The notes below the pieces were generated by a model. It saw nothing but the letters and a program-made list of their open reading frames with translations. It was not told the DNA's origin and did no database searches. A stretch of DNA of 64,000 nucleotides from Echinometra lucunter (Eukaryota; Echinodermata; Echinoidea; Camarodonta; Echinometridae), in the NCBI GenBank assembly GCA_029962745.1, contig CM057154.1, positions 19,534,857 through 19,598,856 on the forward strand, read 5' to 3'. Made by a program: the position numbers and the translations under genes. This document shows, piece by piece, positions 10,893 through 22,911 of this stretch. Positions within the stretch are counted from its first letter, which is position 1; each line of letters starts with the position of its first letter.

Positions 10893-11950
10893 ATGTGCAC
10901 GTACAAATTGATGTCATACAAGCGTCATTTGTACCGTGTATGAATTACAAACTGGCTTATTTCCCTGTGGTATTAATTTTACAAAGGTTAATGACATGAA
11001 AAGGGGTAAGATAAAGAAAGATAACAGGAGGTCAGGTAGCGGGGGCTCTATATCCTCCCTCCCTCCCCCATAAGCCATTTTAAATTAGAATAAAGACAAA
11101 CAAAAAGAATTGAACAAAAAAAAACTATCGGTAAACAAAATTATATATTAAAAGAGAATCTTTTCTAACACTAATTGAAGAGAAATGTGTACAGAAATTT
11201 AGGGCAGCAGTCCTAGATTGGATACAGAATAGACTGGAAATATATATCACCTTGTTAAAAAAGGGATGGGGTTCTTCTATGCCACAAGAGCTTGATTACA
11301 GTAGTTTAGGATGAAATCACTCTTTTATTTTGAAATTGTCTACAACAGACTGGATATAAAGGGAGTGTTACTGATTTAGTGACATTTAATTCCAAGACAG
11401 GAGAGGTTATCATTAAGGGGAGGACTAGCGAGGTTTGTCCTTGTTGGTTTGGGTTTTGTTTTGTTGGTTTTTTTTTAGGGGGGAAGGGTGTGTTGTTTTT
11501 CCAAGTGATATTTATGTATCTCAATATCATATGATGCACTATTTTTTTATATATTTCCTTAATAGCAATTACAAGTATGTGTACATGTTGTTATCAGATT
11601 TTGGACGATTTCCCTTTGTTACTTCAAATCTTCAAAAGCATAGCAATCACAAATAAAGACCTCCTAAACATCAAATATACAATTAAAAAGAATTTTAGAG
11701 CCAAGTGTGCAGGTAACACTAAAGTACAGTGAAAACATGGTAGAATTGTTCAGAATTTGAATGATTTGAAGTATAAATTTCTAATACTTTCAGGAACAAA
11801 AGCATGGTATTAATGCAAATATTTCCGGCATTTGCCATTTTCTTTAAAAGCATGATTTTCAGGTGTAGGGTATCTTGTGTACGTGGGGGGTGGTACTTTT
11901 CCAAATTCCCTCAGGGTTAGAGTTGGGGTGGGGTTGGGGTGCAGGAATAT

Positions 11951-12450
11951 NNNNNNNNNNNNNNNNNNNNNNNNNNNNNNNNNNNNNNNNNNNNNNNNNN
12001 NNNNNNNNNNNNNNNNNNNNNNNNNNNNNNNNNNNNNNNNNNNNNNNNNNNNNNNNNNNNNNNNNNNNNNNNNNNNNNNNNNNNNNNNNNNNNNNNNNNN
12101 NNNNNNNNNNNNNNNNNNNNNNNNNNNNNNNNNNNNNNNNNNNNNNNNNNNNNNNNNNNNNNNNNNNNNNNNNNNNNNNNNNNNNNNNNNNNNNNNNNNN
12201 NNNNNNNNNNNNNNNNNNNNNNNNNNNNNNNNNNNNNNNNNNNNNNNNNNNNNNNNNNNNNNNNNNNNNNNNNNNNNNNNNNNNNNNNNNNNNNNNNNNN
12301 NNNNNNNNNNNNNNNNNNNNNNNNNNNNNNNNNNNNNNNNNNNNNNNNNNNNNNNNNNNNNNNNNNNNNNNNNNNNNNNNNNNNNNNNNNNNNNNNNNNN
12401 NNNNNNNNNNNNNNNNNNNNNNNNNNNNNNNNNNNNNNNNNNNNNNNNNN
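11951..12450. other. Assembly gap of exactly 500 N
   Basis: A round-number run of N, so probably a placeholder of unknown true size. It sits exactly between the two copies of the 9.1-kb repeat: copy 1 ends in GCAGGAATAT at 11950, and that sequence recurs at 21572-21581. Copy 2 starts at 12451 with GGTTGTCATA, found in copy 1 at 2844. Confidence 0.99.
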
Positions 12451-12551
12451 GGTTGTCATAGTACTAGACTCTATTTCAGACAAATCTTGTGGCAAAGGGG
12501 CTAATATGCTACAAGAATGATCTAACACAAATTGCTACAGCGACAATTGTT

Positions 12552-12692
12552 CTGGGAAGCGTTTTCATGAATAGTCTCGTCAGTGATTTCACCGACAACT
12601 GTTATAAGCTACTGAAATCTTTGCATCTGATTGGGAGAGCAAGTTCGTCAGTGAAAATCATTGACAAGACTCTTCATGAAATGCTTCCCGGG
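12552..12692. mobile_element. Short hairpin element (assembly duplicate of 2945-3088)
   Basis: Copy-2 version, with small indels, in the duplicated contig end. Confidence 0.65.
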
Positions 12693-13414
12693 CTTCATTT
12701 TGTCAAAAATACAACGGTTAGGATCAAGGTTGCCATGACATTCTAGGTTAGGTTAGGATTAGGATTAGCCTTTAGTATTGTGTTTGGTCCAGGGTTAAAG
12801 TTTGATGTTCGGTTAGAGTACAAAAATTGACATGACACTGAACAATTGTCACAGGAGCATGTGTTGTATAACCGCTGCAGGATCTAAACATGCACATACA
12901 TAGGGAAATCAGAAAAATAAATAGATTTTTAAATGCCTTTTGCTTTGAAAATCTAGCAGCAAAATGATTTTACATCTTGGAAAATAAGGCTGAAAAAAAC
13001 CCCCCTGAAAATAATGTAAGTTGCTAAAAGTCATAAATGTGCACCTACTACCATATGCCACCATTCATTATATTTCAGTATGGTATATTGTCTGCTGGGA
13101 GCAAGAAGGACATTATTCCAGAATCTGGCCAGTTTTTTATTTCTTAAGAACCATCTCTCCTGTTACACGATCTCCCCTACCTGCTGCTAGCCGAGGATGG
13201 TGATGTTCATACACCTGATGAAAAACACTGCGGGTGCATGAATTGTGAAAAATTTCATCTTCAGCTGGGCTGACAGCACATGAAGGGAGATTGTATAGTG
13301 AATGGGGAGGGGGGAAAGTGCTTCTAATACAAAAATTGTCTGGATTCTGGACAAGAAAGGCATTTGTTTTTGGTTAAATGACATTAGTCATCGCATCAGT
13401 GCAGAAACGCTCTT

Positions 13415-13710
13415 TATGCAATGCAAAAGGCGTTCTCTCATACATTTTTTTGGGGGGGAGAGATCATTTGCCCACTCATGTCCTAAATCATGGAACAGCC
13501 TTCCTGAAGACATCAAAAAGTGTTTAAACTTTGAATCCTTTACAAAATCATGTTCAAACATTTCTGTTCACTTCTTAATTATTCTACATGGGCCTTGAGC
13601 ACTCAACAGAGTGGATTTAACACTACATAAGTTGTATTTATTATCATTTTCATTATTATTATTATCAGTATTATCATCATTCATCATTATTATTATTATC
13701 ATCATGAATT
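13415..13710 (+). mobile_element. L2-like retrotransposon 3' end (assembly duplicate)
   Basis: Copy-2 version of 3816-4115; here the WNSLPEDIK frame is open for about 60 codons. Confidence 0.65.
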
Positions 13711-14229
13711 GAAAAAAAGAAGCAAATTTGCCATAAAAATCTTCATCATTTCTTGAAAACTTATCCAGAAGGACGGTAAGAGTAACTCCAAAACAACAAA
13801 GTGTCACAACTGCATTTTCTTTAGAAGAGCTTGAAATGCGTCCTGCTATTAAGGGCTTTTCTGCACAAGTTACATTTAGGGACGTTTTGGCATTGATGCA
13901 AAGTTAACACCCTTCTGCCTCTCAACAGATGATATAACAAGAGCTGAAGAACTCACACCTGTCTCTCAAGGCTTGTTCAGATGTGTAGTGGTAAACCGTG
14001 TACAAAAAAATGTGGTGGATTTTCATGAACTAAATGAACAGCAGGTAGGGGTGGGTGACACAACAAAGGTCTGTATTGCCTGTTATTTATTTGAGAGTTG
14101 TACAGTACACAGATGTTAAGTGCACCATGCTTCAAAAAACTCCAAGTGTTGCGGGTTTTGAAGTGGTTCACCACCTCAGATGTGAAGAAGCCTTTCTTGA
14201 GCACAATCATCCAATTATGCCTGGAATTC

Positions 14230-14372
14230 TGGGGAGCATTTCATGCAGTGTCTTGTCAGTGATTCTTACTGACAAATTTGCTCTCAGCCATTCAGACGCA
14301 AGGATTTCAGTAGCTTAATACAGTTGTCAGTAAAAAATCACTGACAAGACACTTGATGAAACACTCCCCTGG
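14230..14372. mobile_element. Short hairpin element (assembly duplicate of 4631-4775)
   Basis: Copy-2 version in the duplicated contig end. Confidence 0.65.
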
Positions 14373-14890
14373 AAACAAGCTAAAGCTTTGCTGCTTATCG
14401 TATACCATGCCTGTAACATAAGAATGGGTGAGTGACACCATTCCTTTTCTGCATTACTACTCATTGCAACTACCATGCAGAGGATAGTGCTACGAATGGC
14501 ACAGATCCCCTAACAATTCATCAAGGCCCGTTCAGATATGCAAAGGTAAACCGCTTTCAAATACACGAATGGCATATGGTTATGAGTGACTCAACTCACT
14601 TTAAATGTGTACTACAAGATACAGAAATGTGACACACACTATACCAAATAAAACAAAATCCCAAGGTGTTTTTAAGCGTTTTACCACCGCATATGTGAAC
14701 AAGCCTTTCGAGTGTGCATGCATGTTGCTGTGTATTTCTACCTTGTTTGTGACTCATTATGGAGATGAGGTTGCGATCTGTTGGACAACACAAAGAGGCA
14801 ATGGTGAGGCAGCACATTAAGAACACGGTGTGGCTACGAACATTTAGCTTTAAGCATCATCTAAAGTGTACGTATGTATATACATGAACT

Positions 14891-15366
14891 TTAACCCATA
14901 GCAGTAGTGTTTTCCTCTTAGTGACACTTTCGCAATATCTCTCTATTCAGAATGCTAGGAATTACACGTTATACAGGAACAAGAGAGGAAAAAAAAAAAA
15001 TCAAATTTTTAAAGTCTATTTCCAATGTAGTATGTTGTATCGTTCTTGAATAAGAGTGATTTTATTGTTACTGATCATTAAAGTCTCTAAATTGGCAATG
15101 CAATGAAAAACAATATAATTTACTAATTTTGTTCACGAGCTGGCAAGTTTTCAGTTAAATTTTGCAATTTCATTTCATATTGGTTTATTTCATAAAAATT
15201 TTTGATTTTCAGTTAAATTTTGCAATTTTAATTTACATTGGTTTATTTAATAAACATTTTTATATTTTCAAACAGGGGGGGGGGGGGGGGGGGGGTGTTG
15301 TCAATTTGAGAAGGGAAAAGCTGATTAATTTTTCCCTCTGGAAACATTTTTACTGCTATGGGTTAA
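14891..15366. mobile_element. TTAACCC-type MITE (assembly duplicate)
   Basis: Same element as 5295-5765 in the duplicated contig end. The internal G run is 21 bases long here (15275-15295) instead of 15. Confidence 0.7.
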
Positions 15367-16055
15367 TAACTTCTATAAAAAAAAAACAATTTGTGGCTAC
15401 AAACATATAGCTTTAAGCATCATTTAAAATATCCATGTACATTAGCGATTTTTATAACATCCTACACTTTTAAGCTAATCTACAATGTGATGTTAAAAAA
15501 TAATATGAAAAAACTTGGAGGTTGGATTATCAAATATTTCTACAAATGCATCAAATTAGCCCCACAATTAGTGTCAACATGCAATCAATATAGCCAATGT
15601 GTGTAGCGGACGTACCCTTCCCAAACAAATCAACTGATCTGCATTGCCTAAATTAAGAGCACCACCAGTGTTAAGATTCAGAGAGCTCTATGTGACAGGA
15701 AGAATTCAGATGACTCCTAGGACACTTCGCAAGATTTCACACTATCATTTTATTATTGATATCTAACTCTAAATGTTATTCATGATATTACTTTTTCTAC
15801 CTGCCAAAGAAATAGTTCTTTATTGTGTTTGTGCATGGGTGTGAGACAGCAGGGTAGGGGGGTGATATAAATCTAATACCTGTCTACAAATTTTGCACAG
15901 CAGTTATATGAATACACCACATCAAAATAAGTACATGGGACTACTACTAGAAGGTATACAGCCAGACTCTCCTCTACCACACATCAAACTGAAAGTCAGC
16001 AACTTTATCTACAGATAGCAAGCACAACTTAAGCCTGTATTAGGTATGCACTTAC

Positions 16056-16161
16056 CACGTTCTATCGTGCTTTTGAAGATTCTTCATATTTTTCTTGGCA
16101 GTCCACACGAAGGGACCTTCTCATGCGTGCGAATTTACAGTTGCTATGACACACCATATAC
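16056..16161 (-). pseudogene. ksr: Duplicate (assembly) copy of KSR C1 exon, second half
   Basis: Second copy of the exon at 6454-6554. It is 106 bp instead of 101, with net plus-five small indels (for example around 16126-16136 and 16151-16160) that break the frame of the HSNC...VPSC zinc-finger segment. The splice signals (donor GTAAGTGCA, acceptor TTCAG) are retained. The sequence is otherwise the same as copy 1. I read it as the poor-quality end of an overlapping contig rather than a decayed paralogous exon. Confidence 0.8.
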
Positions 16162-16923
16162 CTGAAGGAAAAAATACAACAGGAAAGTATCAGGATCACA
16201 GGCAATCAGAAGGTTTTAAGTGCAAAAGAAACAAACAAAAAACTTTCTCATTTGTTCATTAAAATACGTGAACATTGAAACAAAGTAGCAAGCAATGTCT
16301 GCCACATTCAAAATTGTACGATACTCTGTCAGAAGCTACAGAGAATTTTTAAAAAAAGGAAGTTTAATGGGTTCATAACAGTTGCATAATAGTTACAAGT
16401 GCTCCATGGTTGATTTCTAATACTTATTCTTCCTATCACGTACTAGCTCTCTGAATCCGAACTCAGGTGGTGCTCTAAGTTTTTGGCATGTCAATCAGCT
16501 GTTGGGAAGCAAACCTTCCGATATGAGTTTGAGCATCATTGGCAATGTGTTGGTTTCCAGTACTTGCCCTCGTTTTTTAACTGTACCATCATAGGGCATG
16601 TTCAAATTATTGCATTGCTTGTCTTTTCTGCACGACTGTTTCTTTTAATAACTAACATAAAACCTTTGAAGATTTTTAAGAATACTTCATCACAAGAACC
16701 CATATAAAAACACAATTATTTGCTAGATTGGGGGAGAAAAGTGACCTCTTTCTTCAATGAATGTATTTACCAAAACATTGTCAACAATGGCCCAAGTATC
16801 TCAGCTATGCATACTGAAAGTACCCTTTCCTACGGATACTGCATGCCCCAAATTTGAGCGATGGGATTGGAGAGAGCTCAATGTGATAGGCAGAATTGTC
16901 GGATAATCTCTAGATATACTCAC

Positions 16924-17047
16924 TTGCAGTCTTTGCATTTGTACCGGTGCAGGGGGACAAGAATCTTCTCGTGGCAGTAGAGTCGCAGGTCTGCGGCTTT
17001 CATCGCTGTCTTCTTGCTGAACCTATGAGGGCGCAAATGACCATCTG
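16924..17047 (-). pseudogene. ksr: Duplicate (assembly) copy of KSR C1 exon, first half
   Basis: Second copy of the exon at 7316-7435, inside the duplicated contig end. It is 124 bp instead of 120. It keeps the expected start (DGHLRPHRFSKKT in frame after the acceptor at 17048-17049) and the same donor GTGAGTATAT. An extra base plus two more bases downstream shift and then restore the frame, so the TCDYC zinc-ligand pair of copy 1 is replaced by ADLRLYC. A real C1 domain cannot lose that cysteine pair, so the changes are probably sequencing or consensus errors at a contig end. Not a separate functional exon. Confidence 0.8.
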
Positions 17048-17466
17048 CTGCATCAATTTGTTGAACGAACAAGGACATAGAGGGGGGTGGGGGAGGGGAG
17101 TAAAGGTGTGGAGTGGGGTGATCAGAAAAGGGGGTGGGGGCTAGAATATTGGAAGATAAAGTGAAGGAGAGGGGCAAAATGGCATTGGTTGGTGCAAGTT
17201 GGGAGTGGTGCATCGGTCCGTGAACAGGGAGGCAAAGAGTGAGGATGTGGTGCATTGGACACAAAAATTGACAACATGGTGGAGGCCATTGTACACAGAG
17301 ACAAGGATATAGATTTTTTTTTTTGGTGAGGAATTTAAAAAAAAAAAAACATGAAGAAAGGAATTTTTTAAGGTGATGAATTTAGTGATAACATTGGATA
17401 ATGGTGTTTTGATGAGAAAGGTGATGATGATGATGATGAGAAGATGATGCTAACGATTACGATTAC

Positions 17467-17499
<33 letters not shown>

Positions 17500-19968
17500 C
17501 ATGATCATGATCATGATCATGTTGATTATGAAGATAATTATGAAGGTGATATCGACGATGATGATGACAATGATGACAGAATGACGAAGAGTGATGAAAA
17601 CAAAACAGAGTAGGACATAGATAAGATGAATTTTAAAAAGACAGATAAGATGAAGTTTAAAGACAGACAAGATGGATGACCATTTTGAAAATGCACAATT
17701 CAAGAGATTATTGGAAAGATCAATGAATTGGTTGCATGATGACACAGTAAAATATATCACAAACCCCAAAATGTCATGACCACATCAGAAAGGAATTACC
17801 ATTCATCATGAAAGGGTGGTGTATGAAAACGAGGAGTGTTCCAAACCAGTACGAAGGAAGATGGTATTAGGGTTTAAAAATGAAGGACAAGATTCAGGGT
17901 GGGGGCATGTTGCATGCATTGCCAAAACAATTCCATATCAAGCAAGTTGAATGGGTGAAAGTCACAGAAAAGGTTGAGATGAATATCCACATGGCAGTTA
18001 GTTGGTGTTAGTTTAGATGATAATGATGATGCCATCAAACCAGAGACACAATGGGGGTAGGGATGGGGAGGAATACCATTGGGTAGGGACAGTACCAAGA
18101 GAGACAGAGAGAGAACAAGAGAGAGAGAGAAAGACAGAGAGAAAGAGAAGAGAGAGAGAGAAAGGGGAAAAGGAAGGATGCATTTGTTAGCAGATGAGAT
18201 GCAGGCAATAAATGTCTAGTCCATGATTATACAAAATAACTATAAAAAAAAATATAAAGAGTAAATGATTATTGACATAATGCACTAGATGTCTAAAAAA
18301 TGACAACTAAAATTGATGAAACAGAGCAAACTTGAATGCTTTGCCTTAAGCATAGTTTCTCTACTGTCTGAAAATCTAACTAATATAAATTATAATACCA
18401 AATAAAAATGCCCCGAATCGGATCCCCAAAATGTTAAGAGAAACACACCATGATATCTGCAATAGCTGGAATTAATACATCCCAAATACTTGTTAAAATT
18501 TACTATGATACAAGTACACTTATTGTTATTTTTTTCTCATAGAAATAATTCTTTTTGCTAAAGGAATGAAAGACCTTATCACATACTGTGTGTATTTCTG
18601 AAAATAGTATTTCCTTTGTATCAAGTTATTTGTTAAATATGCTCTACGCTCTCTAGATGTATTTGTTTCATGAAAAGCAGTGAATAATGCTTGCCTAGCA
18701 AGTTATGAAATTGGACAAAATTTGATGATTTTTCCTGCTAAGTTATGAAGAGCAATATTTGTTTCTAGTTTTCACAAATAAATACAATACTCTGTTTGTG
18801 TTATGAAAAATAACAAATTATATCAAACATATTATACATGTACAAACAATAAATCTATGTTAATAAAAAAAAAAAGTTAAGGGACAATTTCATATAAAAG
18901 TACAAGCATTATTTAAAGACATTGGTTAACATTGTTAAGATTTTTTAAAAATCTCCTTTTATTTACTTGAAAATGGGATAAACATTAGGGTTATAGAGTA
19001 AAAATACCAGTCTGGAAGTTTCAGAGTATAATATCCACAGGAAGTATTTTTAAATATTGGAAATGTGAACCAATGTTTGAAAAATATATGAGGGTCAGTT
19101 GCACAGACCAGACGTAAGGAGTGCACATGCGCGTCTGACTCAACGGACCCCACTGTCGTATCAAGCGGCGGAAAGCAGGTAACGGTATTTTTTAATTCGT
19201 GCAAACGGTCCTCTTAGTTTGTTGTCTCTCGAGACGAAAGCTAATAAAATCGCGGTTTGCGTCTAACTTACAGTTTTTCATTCCAAATTATGGTTGGTTT
19301 CAGGGTTTTTGAGTACAAATACAAGTACTCATACACATGTTTCATCTAAGTTTGAGAATTTTTTAAATCAGCTGCTCACAACATTAGCCAATGCCTTTAA
19401 TATTTAGAGAGCAATATTAGAGTTTATTACGAAATTCATTGCAAAGCATTCAGGGCATAAGTGAAAATACAAATTCCTCAGTACAAAAAAAAAAAATCAA
19501 ATGGAGTGAAAACAAACTCACTTAGAGATATCATCAGCCATTTACAGATCTAAAGGCTTGTTAATATTCCACAGTAAACTGCTTTTGATAAAATATGTGA
19601 TTTTTTTTTTTTTAAGCGTACTGTGCGTCACAAGAAACTAGAAATAGAGTCTCTGCAACAGAGACTTAAAAACCTATCGCAGATTAATCTCCCAACCCTG
19701 CCCGTTTGAGCCCTTCTGAGGGTGCAGGGCATATTTCCAAAGTAAGTAATTAATGTTCCTCAAAATTACAATTGATGGGGGGGGGGGGGGTTCACTTTAC
19801 AAATGGCTGATAATATCTTTTAAGTTAATCAAAAATAATTTTTAAAAACCCCACATGACATGAGTCCATTGTGAACCCTAAAATCAAATCCAGCATTCAT
19901 GATAAATGCACTGTCATTTTCATACTGTCATGGTATGGTTTGAAAAAGCAGGAGGGAGACAAACTATT

Positions 19969-20184
19969 CCCTGAATTCATGGAAGAGGTTTATTTTAAGC
20001 ATGGACTAAACCACAATTTAAACCTCCGCTGTTGACTAAAATAAGCATAAAGAAGCGTATAGAAGCGCATAACTGTCCGCTCCATTTAAGAAGAGGACAT
20101 GTGTGTACTAGCTTAAGGAGGTTTAAACCACAGTTTACATTCAAACCATGGTTCAAATTTAAACCGCTTTTGTGAATTCGGGCC
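19969..20184. mobile_element. TIR element (assembly duplicate of 10346-10561)
   Basis: Copy-2 version; the left end has CTGAATTCA instead of CCGAATTCA. Confidence 0.55.
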
Positions 20185-20367
20185 TATATGCCTCCTTAAA
20201 TCGATCACACCAATAAACCAGTTCGCAATTACAATTTGTACATACATGTGCAGACAAAGGTTATTTGTACTGCGCGTAATTAACCTTCTTGCACTTTCAG
20301 AGTGTGCCCACCACGATGGGCAGACCAGTATGAGTTTAGCTGTTAAACGCATGTATCCATCAAAACA

Positions 20368-20515
20368 GGGCCCCGTTTCATAAAACGTGTTATCAGTAAC
20401 AACTGCCACATTTCTATGACAAATTTGCTCTCAGCCAATCAGATGCAAGGATTTCAGTAGCTTATAACAGTTATTGCAACTTGTTATTCATAACAAGTTG
20501 TATGAAACGGGGTCC
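20368..20515. mobile_element. Short hairpin element (assembly duplicate of 10745-10892)
   Basis: Same sequence in copy 2 of the duplicated contig end. Confidence 0.7.
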
Positions 20516-21722
20516 ATGTGCACGTACAAATTGATGTCATACAAGCGTCATTTGTACCGTGTATGAATTACAAACTGGCTTATTTCCCTGTGGTATTAAT
20601 TTTACAAAGGTTAATGACATGAAAAGGGGTAAGATAAAGAAAGATAACAGGAGGTCAGGTAGCGGGGGCTCTATATCCTCCCTCCCTCCCCCATAAGCCA
20701 TTTTAAATTAGAATAAAGACAAACAAAAAGAATTGAACAAAAAAAAACTATCGGTAAACAAAATTAATATATTAAAAGAGAATCTTTTCTAACAATAATT
20801 GAAGAGAAATGTGTACAGAAAATTTAGGCAGCAGTCCTAGATTGGATACAGAATAGACTGGAAATATATATCACCTTGTTAAAAAAGGGATGGGGTTCTT
20901 CTATGCCACAAGAGCTTGATTACAGTAGTTTAGGATGAAATCACTCTTTTATTTTGAAATTGTCTACAACAGACTGGATATAAAGGGAGTGTTACTGATT
21001 TAGTGACATTTAATTTCCAAGACAGGAGAGGTTATCATTAAGGGGAGGACTAGCGAGGGTTTGTCCTTGTTGGTTTGGGTTTTGTTTTTGTTGGGTTTTT
21101 TTTTTAGGGGGGAAGGGTGTTGTTGTTTTTCCAAGTGATATTTATGTATCTCAATATCATATGATGCACTATTTTTTATATATTTCCTTAATATCAATTA
21201 CAAGTATGTGTACATGTTGTTATCAGATTTTGACGATTTCCCTTTTGTTTTACTTCAAATCTTCAAAAGCATAGCAATCACAAATAAAGACCTCCATAAC
21301 ATCAAATATACAATTAAAAAGAATTTTAGCGACAAGTGTTGCAGGTAACACTAAAGTACAGTGAAAACATGGGTAGAATTGTTTCAGAATTTGAATGATT
21401 TGAAGTATAAATTTCTAATACTTTCAGGAAAAAAGCATGGTATTAATGCAAATATTTCCGCATTTGCCATTTTCTTTTAAAGCATGATTTTCAGGGGTAG
21501 GGTATCTTGTGTACGTGGGGGTGGTACTTTTCCAAATTCCCTCAGGGTTAGAGTTGGGGTGGGGTTGGGGTGCAGGAATATTGGGGAGGGGGGGGGGGTC
21601 ATGTGAGAGGGTGCAACTACTGCCAGACACCGGAGAGCATGTGACCATATTTTTTTTTGTACCAATGTCTATGAGTGAGCTAGCTACTGAGAATGGACAT
21701 GCTAAATTAATGAATCAGTTTG

Positions 21723-21911
21723 GGCACCTTATCAAGAGTCAGAGCCGATTTGGAACGCAGCCTTTGGCGTCTTTCCCGTTAAGTGTCTTTTCCCCTCCGA
21801 TCCTCCCGTTTCTCCATAGACAAAACAACGGGGGATCGGGAAAGCCGATGCAAAAGAACGGTCGCGGAGAAGACGATCAAAGACGCAGGACGAGACTTTT
21901 GATAAGTGGCC
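21723..21911. mobile_element. Possible small TIR element, GC-rich interior
   Basis: GGCACCTTATCAAGAGTC at the left pairs with GACTTTTGATAAGTGGCC at the right (about 15 of 18). The interior is CpG-containing (GATCGGGAAAGCCGATGC). Begins about 140 bp after the end of the duplicated segment. Target-site duplication not resolved. Confidence 0.4.
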
Positions 21912-22134
21912 TTAGGCTATGAACAATGGTGAAGTCTTGTAACCCATGGAAAAAATATGTTAGAAATGATGATGGAATGGTCTTTGATGAGTTAATAGAA
22001 ATGGTATATCCTATTTGTTAATCCTGTGAAAGCTGGGAGAATTGAATGCGGAGGGGTTATGGTTGGGAGCAGTAGGTCGTCTTGATCTTCATGTGCCTTC
22101 CAGAAGGCAGCAAAGGTATTTACTACCAGGAAGG

Positions 22135-22136
22135 TA

Positions 22137-22167
<31 letters not shown>

Positions 22168-22203
22168 AGAGTATATATATAGAGAGAGAGAGAGGGAGAG
22201 AGA
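22135..22203. repeat. (CT)n-TATATA-(GA)n hairpin microsatellite
   Basis: A CT run followed by ATATATATA and a GA run, so the tract is self-complementary and could form a long stem. Confidence 0.85.
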
Positions 22204-22762
22204 TTTGAATGGATCTTGAGTACCTCTAACTATGCTTGGATGTTTATCAGTGATAGAAAGTCAACTTTCCAGTCTTGTGATAGAGGATAAAGCAATTTAT
22301 TATAGTAAGGGGAAAACTAATATTGGACAAGAGTGGGAAGGGGGGGGGGTAAGGAGTCAGCAAGGAGCAATGGAGGGGTGGGGTCCATTATTGGCACAGA
22401 ACGACAGATGATCAAGTCAAAATGAAATTAAGACAGCTTCCCTCAACTGTATTCAAATTTGAAATAGCACCTTTCTCATTTCAAGCTACTGCACATCGGA
22501 AATATAGTTTTTAACCTGTCGATTACTGAATGCCTTCATACCTATGTGATGAATACAAGGGCCATCTGGTTCCAGCATGCAGTTTGTTAAGAGTTTATCT
22601 TGTTTTCTCACACCTTTATTTGATGGGAAGAGGTTTTCATAAATATCCTAGGCTTGCTCATTTTTTGTGTGATTTGAACTTTCCCAACTGCAAGCATATC
22701 ATGTACCAAGGCTTTCCGGTAAGACAAAAGTATTAAAAATGGTGGGTTCTGAAAGAAAACAT

Positions 22763-22911
22763 GGGCCCCGTTTCATAAAACTTGTTATCAGTAACAACTA
22801 CCATTATTTCCATGACAAATTTGCTCTCAGCCAACCAGACGCAAAGATTTCAGCAACTTATAACAGTCATTGCAACTTGTTACTGATAACAAGTTTTATG
22901 AAACGGGGCCC
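22763..22911. mobile_element. Short hairpin element (GGGCCCCGTTTCATAAAA type), second insertion
   Basis: Near-perfect palindromic ends GGGCCCCGTTTCATAAAA / TTTTATGAAACGGGGCCC, core GCTCTCAGCCAACCAGA. Lies outside the duplicated segment, so it is a true second copy. Confidence 0.75.

Larger units (their letters stand above)
2844..11950 (+). repeat. 9.1-kb direct repeat, copy 1 (left contig end)
   Basis: Collinear over its whole length with 12451-21581; the offset drifts from 9607 to 9631 through small indels. It includes both C1 exons, hairpins, the L2 tail, a MITE and microsatellites. Exon 6454-6554 is intact in this copy, and exon 7316-7435 lacks one base. Best explained as the end of a contig overlapping the next one. 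Confidence 0.95.
12451..21581 (+). repeat. 9.1-kb direct repeat, copy 2 (right contig start)
   Basis: Same sequence as 2844-11950, starting right after the N gap. Differences are dominated by insertions and deletions of one to a few bases, densest in about 15900-17400, including inside both C1 exons. The stretch 19000-20700 is nearly identical to 9400-11100. Sequence beyond 21581 is unique and continues the intron. Confidence 0.95.

Noticed and set aside
11875..12528. Open frames of about 200 residues on both strands
   Set aside because: They run through the N gap; nearly all residues are undetermined.
12451..21581. True segmental duplication giving KSR two C1 domains
   Set aside because: The boundaries coincide with a 500-N gap and the copy-2 exons carry random small indels; a contig-overlap artefact is the simpler explanation, although read evidence is needed to prove it.
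21509..21922. 137-codon plus-strand open frame
   Set aside because: It crosses the end of the duplicated segment and a GC-rich TIR-like element; no recognisable protein features.
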